36,467 nucleotides of DNA from CAZCFB01 sp964511535 (GTDB taxonomy: Bacteria > Myxococcota_A > Polyangia > GCA-2747355 > CAZCFB01): NCBI GenBank assembly GCA_964511535.1, contig CAZEFW010000090.1, positions 1 to 36,467 on the forward strand, written 5' to 3'. The notes below the pieces were generated by a model that searched no databases, had not been told where the DNA came from, and saw only the letters and a list, made by a program, of their open reading frames with translations. The translations under genes and the position numbers were made by a program. Within the stretch, counting starts at the first letter, position 1. The number at the start of each line of letters is the position of its first letter. Shown here one piece after another: positions 1 through 6,783 of the stretch.

Positions 1-637
1 CGCGCTTGTTCTGCTTGTGCGGGTCGGGCCGGTGCTTGAGCAGCGGATCCTCCCGGCTGCGGGGGGCCAGGCGCACCCGGTCGGCGCGGTAAAGGAAGGC
101 CTGGCTGATGCCCCGTCGATCCGAGGAGCCCTCGTGCCAGGCGACCTTGTACTGCACGCCCTTGCTCTGGGCCGAGATCTGCTGGGCCAGGTCCTCGATG
201 GCGGGCTTGTAGCCGCGGGCGGCCGCGGCCTTGGAGTTCTCCACCTCCTGCACCGCGATGACGTCGGGCAGCTTGAGGTCCTTGACGATGGTGCGGGCCA
301 GGGTCTTGAGCTTGGCGTCGTAAGCCCTGGGCGACTTGGGCAGGTAGTTGGCGGTGCGGTCGGCCTTCTTGGAGCGCTTGCCCTTGGCCTGGCGCCTGGC
401 CTCGGCGTGCAACGACTTGGCGGTGCCGCGGCGGTAGCGGTAGAGGTTCTGCAGGTTGAACGTGGCCACCGAAAACTCCTTGCGGCGGTCCATGGTCTGG
501 CGCTTCTTGGCGTAGACGCTCACCCGGGCCAGGGGCTGTCGGGCCTCCACCACTGAGCTGGCGAAGAGCGCCAGGAGGGTGGCGGCCACCAGGGTGATTC
601 GGCCCGTCCTGCTGATTTGCGTGTGCTCGCTGTGCAT
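1..637 (-). CDS. Secreted endonuclease/exonuclease/phosphatase-family protein (3' part outside window)
   Basis: The reading frame is open from the ATG at 635-637 to the window edge (212 codons visible). Residues 1-32 form a Sec-type signal peptide: a short polar start, a hydrophobic core LVAATLLALFA, and cleavage near VEA. The mature part opens like a DNase I-like (EEP) fold: VATFNLQNLY at about 57-66, where N61 is the usual metal-site Asn, and LPDVIAVQEVEN at 123-134, where E131 is the usual catalytic Glu. GISQAFLYR at 176-184 fits the next core strand. Members cleave phosphodiesters or phosphomonoesters with Mg2+; the substrate here is unknown, but the signal peptide puts the protein outside the cytoplasm. 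GGAG lies 5 nt before this ATG; an in-frame ATG at 647-649 has no such site. Catalytic His and Asp residues of the C-terminal half are outside the window. Confidence 0.82.
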   Translation of the reverse strand, partial: MHSEHTQISRTGRITLVAATLLALFASSVVEARQPLARVSVYAKKRQTMDRRKEFSVATFNLQNLYRYRRGTAKSLHAEARRQAKGKRSKKADRTANYLPKSPRAYDAKLKTLARTIVKDLKLPDVIAVQEVENSKAAAARGYKPAIEDLAQQISAQSKGVQYKVAWHEGSSDRRGISQAFLYRADRVRLAPRSREDPLLKHRPDPHKQNKR

Positions 638-889
638 CCTTGCTCCCATGATCTGACCGTGAACAAAGCAGGAAGCGGGCCAAGTGGGCGCCAGAGGGGA
701 CTCGAGCCGGGGAAGGTAGATTATTCTTCTGTAGATTCAAGCGGTTGTGGCCGGATCACCTGCGCCAGAGTGGCCCCAGAATACTGGAACAAACTACCCG
801 GAATTAAACTAAAAACCTCCGAATTCAACCGAAAAGCATGGCCAATGGAGTCGTCGCCGGAAGATCTCGCTGCCGGGGCCGAGCGGGCG
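638..889. other. Intergenic region, nothing recognised
   Basis: These 252 bp lie between two minus-strand genes. The stretch around 785-845 is richer in A and T than its surroundings, but no hexamer pair with acceptable spacing, no sigma54 element and no hairpin followed by a T-run was found. The downstream gene therefore either has an unrecognised promoter here or is read through from 890-2389. Confidence 0.4.
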
Positions 890-2389
890 CTACGGCGCTG
901 GCCGCCGCAGCCCTCCGGCGCGGTCCACCAGCGCCTCGAGCTTGTCCACCTGGCGCTCGCCGATGACATGGTCGCCAGCGATGGCGCTCTTGACCTGGTA
1001 CATGCTCAGCTTGGGCAGACCGTGCATCCGGGTCAGCCGGTCCAGCGCCTGCTGGGCCTTGGCCTTGTTCCGCGGCACCAGGTCGAGGTACTCGCCGGTG
1101 AAGGCCAGCGCGCGAACCTTGGCGCGCTTGTCATTCTTGCCGAGGAACTTCTTCTGCAGCGCCATCTGGGTCTCGAACACCGCCGCTGCCCCGATGAAAT
1201 GCCGCGGCGCGGTCTTGTAGTTCTGGTTCAGCGCGATCTCGAACCACTTCTTGCCGGCCGCCTTGTGCTCGACGAACTTGGTCACGGTCTTCTGTCCCGG
1301 CTGCTTGTTGATCCCCATGGACCGCAGCGGCACGTCGGCCTGGCTACGCTTGAACACCGCGCCCGGCGTGTCGCCCGCGTAGTACGGGTTCATGGTGCGC
1401 AGGTAGTGCACGCCGCTCATCAGGCTCTTGGCGCCCCGGCGCTCCTTGTGGTTCAGCACCTGGATCGAGCCCGGCTTCTGGTGCTTGTCGAGCATGCCGT
1501 TCATGTCGAAGTCGGTGTGCCCGAGGCTGGCGGTCTGGTTCGGATAGACCATCCGGTTTTTGCCCCACGCCACCTTGTCGAGGCGGCGGCGCAGCCGGTG
1601 GTAGCCGTCGCCCTTCTCCACCCCGTCGTAAAGCGCCTTGACCAGGAGCGGCGTCTCGGCCACGTACAGCGGCACGTTGCTGGTGATGATGTCAGCGCCG
1701 GGCGCGCGGGCCTTGAGCAGCGGCAGGGTCTGGGTGCCCACGCACTGGAACAGCGCGATGAGCTTGCGCCCGCGGGGCTGCTTCATGCTCGGCTGCAGCA
1801 GCGCCTGCTCCACGGTGCCGCCGATCTGCGAGTGGCCGTTGTAGACGATCATGTTGACCTTGCTGTCGTGCAGGTCGCGCATGATGTTCTTGTGGGTCTC
1901 ACGCACCAGCACGTGATAACGGCCGCGGGTGGCCTCGGCGCCGCCCGGGATCTTCTTGATCTTGAACCCTGCGCGCTCCATCTGCTTGAGGTCATCCTTC
2001 ATGAAGCCGTGCATGGAGTAGTGCCGCACCTCGATCTTGCCCTTCTTCGGGATCGGCGGGCGCTTGGGCAGCAGGCCTCGGGTGGGGCTGCGCACCATCT
2101 TCAGGATCGCCTTCTTCTGCGACCGGAGCAGCGGCATCTTGCGCTTGACCAGCGCCATGACGCCCATGCGATGCAGCGAGGGATCTCGCTCCCGCGCCAC
2201 GCGCGAGATGAGGCGCTGCACCGCGCCACGTGCGGTGGGGCCGCGCTGGGCCATGGCCTTGTGGATCATGGAGTTGATCTCCATGCCCCTCACCACCTTC
2301 TTGCGTTGCGCCGCGCGCGGCGTGGCGTGCGCCGCCTGCGCCAGCATCCCCAGCCCCAGTACCAGTACGGAAATTCGCAGAGTTCTCAT
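890..2389 (-). CDS. Secreted protein with His/Cys pair resembling a clan CD (caspase/gingipain-type) site
   Basis: This is a 499-residue protein. The ATG at 2387-2389 is chosen because it places a clean signal peptide (ISVLVLGLGMLAQAAHA) at the very N-terminus. A GTG 42 bases upstream would bury it, and neither start has a clear Shine-Dalgarno. Residues 30-120 are very basic and helical. Residues 178-217 carry VNMIVYNGHSQIGG (H186), a 30-residue gap, then the hydrophobic strand KLIALFQCVG (C216). A strand ending in His, followed by a strand ending in Cys, is the order of the catalytic dyad in clan CD peptidases. However, the residue after His is Ser rather than the usual Gly, so peptidase activity is only a possibility. 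A DxDxNGxLD segment (293-301) looks like a partial calcium loop. The protein is probably exported; no family was recognised with certainty. Confidence 0.72.
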   Translation of the reverse strand: MRTLRISVLVLGLGMLAQAAHATPRAAQRKKVVRGMEINSMIHKAMAQRGPTARGAVQRLISRVARERDPSLHRMGVMALVKRKMPLLRSQKKAILKMVRSPTRGLLPKRPPIPKKGKIEVRHYSMHGFMKDDLKQMERAGFKIKKIPGGAEATRGRYHVLVRETHKNIMRDLHDSKVNMIVYNGHSQIGGTVEQALLQPSMKQPRGRKLIALFQCVGTQTLPLLKARAPGADIITSNVPLYVAETPLLVKALYDGVEKGDGYHRLRRRLDKVAWGKNRMVYPNQTASLGHTDFDMNGMLDKHQKPGSIQVLNHKERRGAKSLMSGVHYLRTMNPYYAGDTPGAVFKRSQADVPLRSMGINKQPGQKTVTKFVEHKAAGKKWFEIALNQNYKTAPRHFIGAAAVFETQMALQKKFLGKNDKRAKVRALAFTGEYLDLVPRNKAKAQQALDRLTRMHGLPKLSMYQVKSAIAGDHVIGERQVDKLEALVDRAGGLRRPAP

Positions 2390-2472
2390 GACGGGCCAGA
2401 GTCGCAAGAAGCGTGCCCCGGATGGCGCCACGTGATTTCAGGTACTTATGCGGGATTGACCCCCGGAAGGTC

Positions 2473-2491
2473 TCCGATATTCGGATAAAAT
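2473..2491 (+). promoter_or_regulatory. Palindrome TCCGATATTCGGA next to a TAAAAT box
   Basis: In the 212-bp gap between divergent genes, 2473-2485 is a perfect 5-bp inverted repeat (TCCGA-TAT-TCGGA). It runs into TAAAAT (2486-2491), which matches five of six bases of a -10 box. No good -35 lies 16-18 bp upstream; TTGACC at 2456-2461 is 24 bp away. It could be an operator over a regulated promoter for the sulfatase gene, but support is weak. Confidence 0.25.
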
Positions 2492-2601
2492 CCCGTCGCC
2501 CTGGCAGCCTGAAAAGCCAGCGCCGTGCGCCAATAATTTAATCCTGGATCCATGCTGCATTTTTTTCTCCTATGAAATATACTGTTATCTGGCTTTCAAA
2601 A

Positions 2602-4080
2602 ATGAAACGAAGAGATTTCATCAGAAAGATGCTCGTGGGCAGCGCCACCGGTGTGACCGGTTCTCTGCTGCCCGGGTGCTCCGACGGCCCCGTCCAGGAC
2701 CCGTGGCCCACGGGCAATCGCCGCTATGCCCGGGAGCGGCCGCCCAACGTGATCATGATCCTGGCCGACGATCTCGGCTACGGCGACCTCGGCTGCTACG
2801 ACGCGGAGGGGTTCGATACGCCGCACCTCAACCGCATGGCTGGCCGCGGCGTGCGCTTCACCGACTTCTACGCCGCCTCGCCCATCTGCAGCCCCACCCG
2901 GGCTTCCCTGCTCACCGGGTGCTATCCCCAGCGCGTGAGCTTCGGCGACGTGCTCGAGCCCAACTCCGAGATCGGTCTGCACCCCGGGGAGCTCACCCTG
3001 TCCGAGTCGCTCCAGGCCCGCGGCTACCGCACCGCCTGCTTCGGCAAGTGGCACCTCGGCAGCGCCAGGCAGTTCATGCCGCTCAACAAAGGCTTCGACG
3101 AGTTCTACGGCCTGCCCTACAGCAACGACATGGCCCAGTCGGTGTCCACCAGCCCCGACGACGGCCGCTGGCCCGACCACCTGCCGCTCATCGAGGGCGA
3201 CTCGGTCATCGCGCTGGACCCCGATCAGTCAGAGCTCACCGGCGAGTACACCCGGCGCGCGGTGCGCTTCATCCAGCAGAGCCGGGGATCGCCCTTCTTC
3301 ATCTACCTGTCCCACTCCATGCCTCACTACCCGATCTCTGCCTCGCGCCGGTTCAGGGGCCGGTCAGGCAGGGGGGAATATGGGGATGTCATCCAGGAGA
3401 TCGACTGGTCCGTGGGGCAGATCATGCAGACCCTGCAGCGGCTCGGCCTGGAGAACGACACCCTGGTGATGTTCGCCTCGGACAACGGGCCGGCCACCAT
3501 CTTCGGTGACTGGGGCGGTCGGCCGGGGCCCCTGCGAGGCCAAAAGACCACCGCCCTGGAGGGCGGCATGCGCGTGCCGTTCATCATGCACTGGCCCGGT
3601 CAGATCCCGGCAGGCGGGGTCACCGGCGAGCTGGCCACCATGATGGACATCTTCCCCACGGTGGTGGGCCTGGCCGGGGCGCCGCTGCCCGCGCGCCCCA
3701 TCGATGGCAAGCATATCTGGTCGCTCACCCGCGGCGGGCGGAGCCCCCATGACGCCTTCTTCTACTACATGACCACCGACCTGCACGCCGTGCGTGACGG
3801 ACGCTGGAAGCTCCACTTTCCCCACACCTACCTCAGGGTCACGGATCCGGGCGTGGGCGGTGAGCCCGGGGGCATCGAGCAAGCTGATATGGGCTCGGAG
3901 CTTTACGACCTGCGCGCCGACCCGGGCGAGCAGTATGATCTTGCCCTGCAGCACCCCCAGGTGGTGTCGCGCCTCAACGGGATGGCTAACTGGGCGCGCC
4001 GATGCCTTGGGGACGGGCTGACCGGCCATGAGGGCACCTGCGTCCGCGCCCCCGGCCGCGTCGAGGAGGAGCGGTTGTAG
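2602..4080 (+). CDS. Sulfatase (arylsulfatase family), Tat-type lipoprotein
   Basis: This 492-residue enzyme would hydrolyse sulfate esters outside the cytoplasm. The start at 2602 (not the in-frame ATG at 2572) puts a twin-arginine motif KRRDFIRK directly at the N-terminus, followed by a hydrophobic stretch and a lipobox-like LLPGC, so the protein is probably exported folded and lipidated. Type I sulfatase hallmarks are all present: metal-binding DD (56-57), CSPTR with C96 in the CxPxR signature that is converted to formylglycine, GKWHLG (148-153), a DNG near 294-296, and K315 in LRGQKTTALEGGMRVP. The length is normal for the family. The aryl-sulfate sulfotransferase gene follows 150 bp downstream on the same strand, so both act on sulfate esters. 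No Shine-Dalgarno is visible. A Cys-type sulfatase needs a formylglycine-generating enzyme; none with the right cysteines is in the window. Confidence 0.93.
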   Translation: MKRRDFIRKMLVGSATGVTGSLLPGCSDGPVQDPWPTGNRRYARERPPNVIMILADDLGYGDLGCYDAEGFDTPHLNRMAGRGVRFTDFYAASPICSPTRASLLTGCYPQRVSFGDVLEPNSEIGLHPGELTLSESLQARGYRTACFGKWHLGSARQFMPLNKGFDEFYGLPYSNDMAQSVSTSPDDGRWPDHLPLIEGDSVIALDPDQSELTGEYTRRAVRFIQQSRGSPFFIYLSHSMPHYPISASRRFRGRSGRGEYGDVIQEIDWSVGQIMQTLQRLGLENDTLVMFASDNGPATIFGDWGGRPGPLRGQKTTALEGGMRVPFIMHWPGQIPAGGVTGELATMMDIFPTVVGLAGAPLPARPIDGKHIWSLTRGGRSPHDAFFYYMTTDLHAVRDGRWKLHFPHTYLRVTDPGVGGEPGGIEQADMGSELYDLRADPGEQYDLALQHPQVVSRLNGMANWARRCLGDGLTGHEGTCVRAPGRVEEERL

Positions 4081-4198
4081 CCAGCCGCATCGAAGATCCA
4101 GCTCGCATCGTGCGAAATTCGCACGCCTCTCTGGCCTGATAACGTTCGCCCTGCGCACGATCGCACCATCCTGCCCACCAGATTTCAATAGGTTACCG

Positions 4199-4216
4199 CT
4201 GGCACTCGCCTTGCTT
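4199..4216 (+). promoter_or_regulatory. Sigma54-type promoter CTGGCACTCGCCTTGCTT
   Basis: The element matches the -24/-12 consensus TGGCAC-N5-TTGCW completely, with GG at 4201-4202 and GC at 4213-4214 separated by the required 10 bp. Transcription would start near 4226, only about 5 nt before the ATG at 4231. That very short leader agrees with the absence of a Shine-Dalgarno there, but it is also a reason for caution. Transcription from it would need an AAA+ enhancer-binding protein; no clear enhancer site was found in 4081-4198. Confidence 0.55.
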
Positions 4217-4230
4217 GGATCCATTGCATC

Positions 4231-5578
4231 ATGGCGAAAAAACCTTTTCGATGGATCCTCTTCTTATTGACCCTCCCGGTGGCGGCTGGCTGCTCTGATC
4301 CGACGGCAGATGACCGCACCTGGGGCACCACCCCGTGCGATGGCTACAACCTGGTCAGCATGCCGCCAGGGCCGGATCAAGGAGGTAGAAGTCACCGTAC
4401 TGGTGGACATGCAGGGCAAGGAGATCAAGCGCTGGAAGGTGTTCAACCACCCGTCGAAGTTGTTGCCGGGCGGCTCGGTCATGGGGACCAAGCGCATGCG
4501 GGAGACGGAGTCGCCCTTTCTGCGTGAGGCCATCGAGCTGGTGGAGGTCTCCTGGGACGGCGCCGAGCGGTGGTCCTACGCGGGCTGGGACGATGACGGC
4601 ACCGGCCAGAAGATGTCCCGCCAGCACCACGACTTCCAGCGGCAGGGCAACCCGGTGGGCTATTTCGCGCCCGGGCAGCGGTTCAAGGCCAAGGGCAACA
4701 CCCTGGTCCTGTCCCACAAGACGGTCAATGAGCCCACCATCAGCAAGTACCCCCTGATGGACGACGTGATCTACGAGGTGGACCACGCGGGCAAGTCCAC
4801 CGGCTTCATCTGGTACCCCTCGAAGCATGTGGAGGACATGGGCTTCAGTAAGGAGGCGCGGGCCGAGATCGCCAAGGACCACCGCCTCGACGGGGACCTC
4901 AAGACCAGCGACTGGCTGCACATCAACAGCGTCTCGTGGCTGGGCAAGAACCGCTGGTACGACAAGAACGCCGACCCCCGCTTTCACCCCGACAACATCA
5001 TCATCGACTCCAGGGAGGCCAACTTCATCCTGATCATCAGCCGCGCCACGGGCAAGATCGTCTGGCGCGTGGGGCCGGAGTACGACAAGAGCACGCCGTG
5101 GCACGAGATCGGGCAGCTCATCGGGCCGCACCACGCGCACATCATCCCCGAGGGTTTGCCCGGCGCGGGCAATATCCTCGTGTTCGACAACGGCGGCTAC
5201 GCCGGCTACGGCGGCCCCGAGGGCTTTCCCAGGCACCGCCGGGAGTACTCCCGCGTGGTGGAGTTCGATCCCACCACCTACAAGGTGGTCTGGGAGTACG
5301 GCGTGCGGGATGGGCCCGACCGGTTCTACAGCGCCTTCGTCAGCTCGGCCCAGCGGCTGCCCAACGGCAACACCCTGGTGACCGAGGGCGACGGCGGCAA
5401 GATGTTCGAGGTGACGCGGGACAAGCAAGTGGTCTGGCGCTGGGCCTCGCCCGCCATCGCGGCCAAGCAGGCGTTCGGCTTCTACCGCGGCTTGCGCGTC
5501 CCGGCCCAGTGGCTGCCCGCGGGCATCAACCCCGCCGGCTACGACAGATGGGGCGCCATGAGCTGTAACGTCCCGTAG
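4231..5578 (+). pseudogene. Aryl-sulfate sulfotransferase lipoprotein with a one-base frameshift
   Basis: Two overlapping frames together make one protein of about 448 residues. The first frame (from ATG 4231) gives a lipoprotein signal ending VAAGC and continues to NLVSMPPG. The second frame, open to 5578, continues with GRIKEVEVTVLVDMQG and the rest of an arylsulfotransferase. Removing one G from the GGG at 4369-4371 joins them without loss (ATG CCG CCA GGC CGG ATC). The second frame has the His-rich family segments: QHHDF, DWLHINSVSWLG, GPHHAHIIPEG and LPNGNTLVTEGDGG, the last typical of its beta-propeller blades. The family moves sulfate from one phenolic ester to another through a sulfo-His intermediate in the periplasm. 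It lies next to a sulfatase. Either the gene is recently broken, the extra G is an assembly or sequencing error, or +1 frameshifting occurs; apart from this base the reading frame is intact, which favours error or recent decay. Confidence 0.85.
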
Positions 5579-5594
5579 CCCGGAGGCGCGCCGG

Positions 5595-6602
5595 CTACGC
5601 TTCCTCCTCCTCCACCAGCCAGGTGCGGATGCCGTCCGATTCGTAGAACAGAAGCTCGAGGCAGCCCACCACGGCCTGACCGGCTTCGGCCGCCCGCTCC
5701 AGGCGGGCAGCGACCTGGCGCAGATCTTCGGCCAGCTCTGGCGAGCGGCGGGCATGGGCCTGCAGGGCCTCGGCTTGCTCATGGATCTCATCGCCCACGG
5801 CCCAGCCCAGCGGGCCGGTCTCCTCGCCATGGTCGCGCACCAGCTTCATGTCTGCTCCCAGATCGTGGAACCGACGCCTCGGCACCAGCGCGGGGGGCGC
5901 AAGCGACGGCAGCAGCTCCCCGTGATCCAGGTGAAGCTGCTCGCGGTTCAGGCCGAGCAGGGGCAGGTGGCCGTGGGTCAACCCGAGGCCCAGGTCCGCG
6001 CCGCGCCGGCCGTCGGGGTGCTCCACCAGGCAGAGGTACAACCCGTGATGCAGCAGCCACTCGCAGCCGCGGTCCCAGCGCGGCTCGCTGTCCGGGGGCG
6101 CCGGGGGATCGGTCCAGCCGTCGAGGTAGCTCGCCGCGATGCGGACCTCGTTGCCCAGCAAGAACCCTGGCCCGTTCAGCTCCAGCAGGCGCTCCAGCCG
6201 ACGCAGGCTCTTCAGCAGGCGCCGCAGCCAGGCTCGCGGCATGGCAGGCAGGTCCGCCTGCGCGGCGCGAAGGCGCGCCGCCGCCTCGTCGCGCTGCGCC
6301 TCGTCCACCAGCGCGCACCGCGCCGCCGCCTCCGGCAGCATGGCCTGGATATAGGCCGTGTCCTCGCCATCCGGGCGGCGCAGGTCCTGCAGGTCGTCGG
6401 CGTGGTCCGCCAGGCGCCATCCATGGAACAGCTCCAGCAAGGCCATCTGGGCCTGGCGTGGGGCGGCGCCGTCCAGCTCACCGCCGGCGGCCGCCTCCGC
6501 CAGCGACTGGTAGAGCCGGCTGAAGGCCTGCACCCGCTCGGGGCGAGCCGCCACCAGCGAGTGCGCCAGCACGGGGTAGTTGTCGTGGGTGTGCTCGAGC
6601 AT
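5595..6602 (-). CDS. Protein of unknown function, leucine- and charge-rich
   Basis: This is about 335 residues from the ATG at 6600-6602 (MLEHTHDNYPVLAHSL). An in-frame ATG at 6641 would add 13 residues and cannot be excluded. There is no signal peptide and no membrane segment, so it is probably cytoplasmic. The sequence is largely helical, with long Ala/Leu/Arg/Glu stretches (for example RAWLRRLLKSLRRLERLLELNG), a His- and Leu-rich middle (LTHGHLPLLGLNREQLHLDHGELLPSL), and an acidic end VEEEEA. It was not recognised as any family. It lies downstream of the giant aminotransferase/kinase gene on the same strand, separated by two palindromic repeats, and converges on the sulfotransferase gene with 16 bp between the stops. 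A link to the giant gene is possible only by position. Confidence 0.75.
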   Translation of the reverse strand: MLEHTHDNYPVLAHSLVAARPERVQAFSRLYQSLAEAAAGGELDGAAPRQAQMALLELFHGWRLADHADDLQDLRRPDGEDTAYIQAMLPEAAARCALVDEAQRDEAAARLRAAQADLPAMPRAWLRRLLKSLRRLERLLELNGPGFLLGNEVRIAASYLDGWTDPPAPPDSEPRWDRGCEWLLHHGLYLCLVEHPDGRRGADLGLGLTHGHLPLLGLNREQLHLDHGELLPSLAPPALVPRRRFHDLGADMKLVRDHGEETGPLGWAVGDEIHEQAEALQAHARRSPELAEDLRQVAARLERAAEAGQAVVGCLELLFYESDGIRTWLVEEEEA

Positions 6603-6668
6603 GGTCCCGCAGCGTACCACCCGAAGACCACCGGGCCCCATCCGCCCCGCCGACCATCGCGCCCATAT

Positions 6669-6713
6669 AAAATGTCATATAGGGGGGTCTGACCCCACCA
6701 CTTGACATTTTAA
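6669..6713. repeat. 45-bp nested palindrome, copy A
   Basis: The unit is identical to copy B, 70 bp away. It has outer inverted arms AAAATGTCA (6669-6677) and TGACATTTT (6703-6711) and an inner hairpin GGGGTC-T-GACCCC (6685-6697). Nested palindromes of this kind resemble REP elements or small non-autonomous transposon relics. Either strand could form a cruciform or RNA hairpin. Confidence 0.9.
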
Positions 6714-6738
6714 AGTTCCCCCGCTCATCCCGGCCAAC

Positions 6739-6783
6739 AAAATGTCATATAGGGGGGTCTGACCCCACCACTTGACATTTTAA
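6739..6783. repeat. 45-bp nested palindrome, copy B, touching the giant gene's stop codon
   Basis: This is a perfect second copy of the 6669-6713 unit. Its last base (6783) is directly next to the stop codon (6784-6786) of the 1986-residue protein, so the gene's transcript passes straight into the hairpins. The two copies may work as transcript-end structures as well as being mobile remnants. The unit contains a TTGACA-like hexamer (CTTGACATTTT), but no promoter is claimed. Confidence 0.9.

Noticed and set aside
890..2431. Upstream GTG start for the His/Cys protein
   Set aside because: It would place 14 residues before the signal peptide and has no ribosome site.
617..2488. Long plus-strand open frame over two minus-strand genes
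   Set aside because: It mirrors real genes with signal peptides on the other strand, has His/Leu/Arg-biased low-complexity content, and matches no family. Such antisense frames are common at this GC content.
2541..2560. Sigma54-like CTGGATCCATGCTGCA before the sulfatase
   Set aside because: The spacing is 9 bp and the -24 part lacks CAC.
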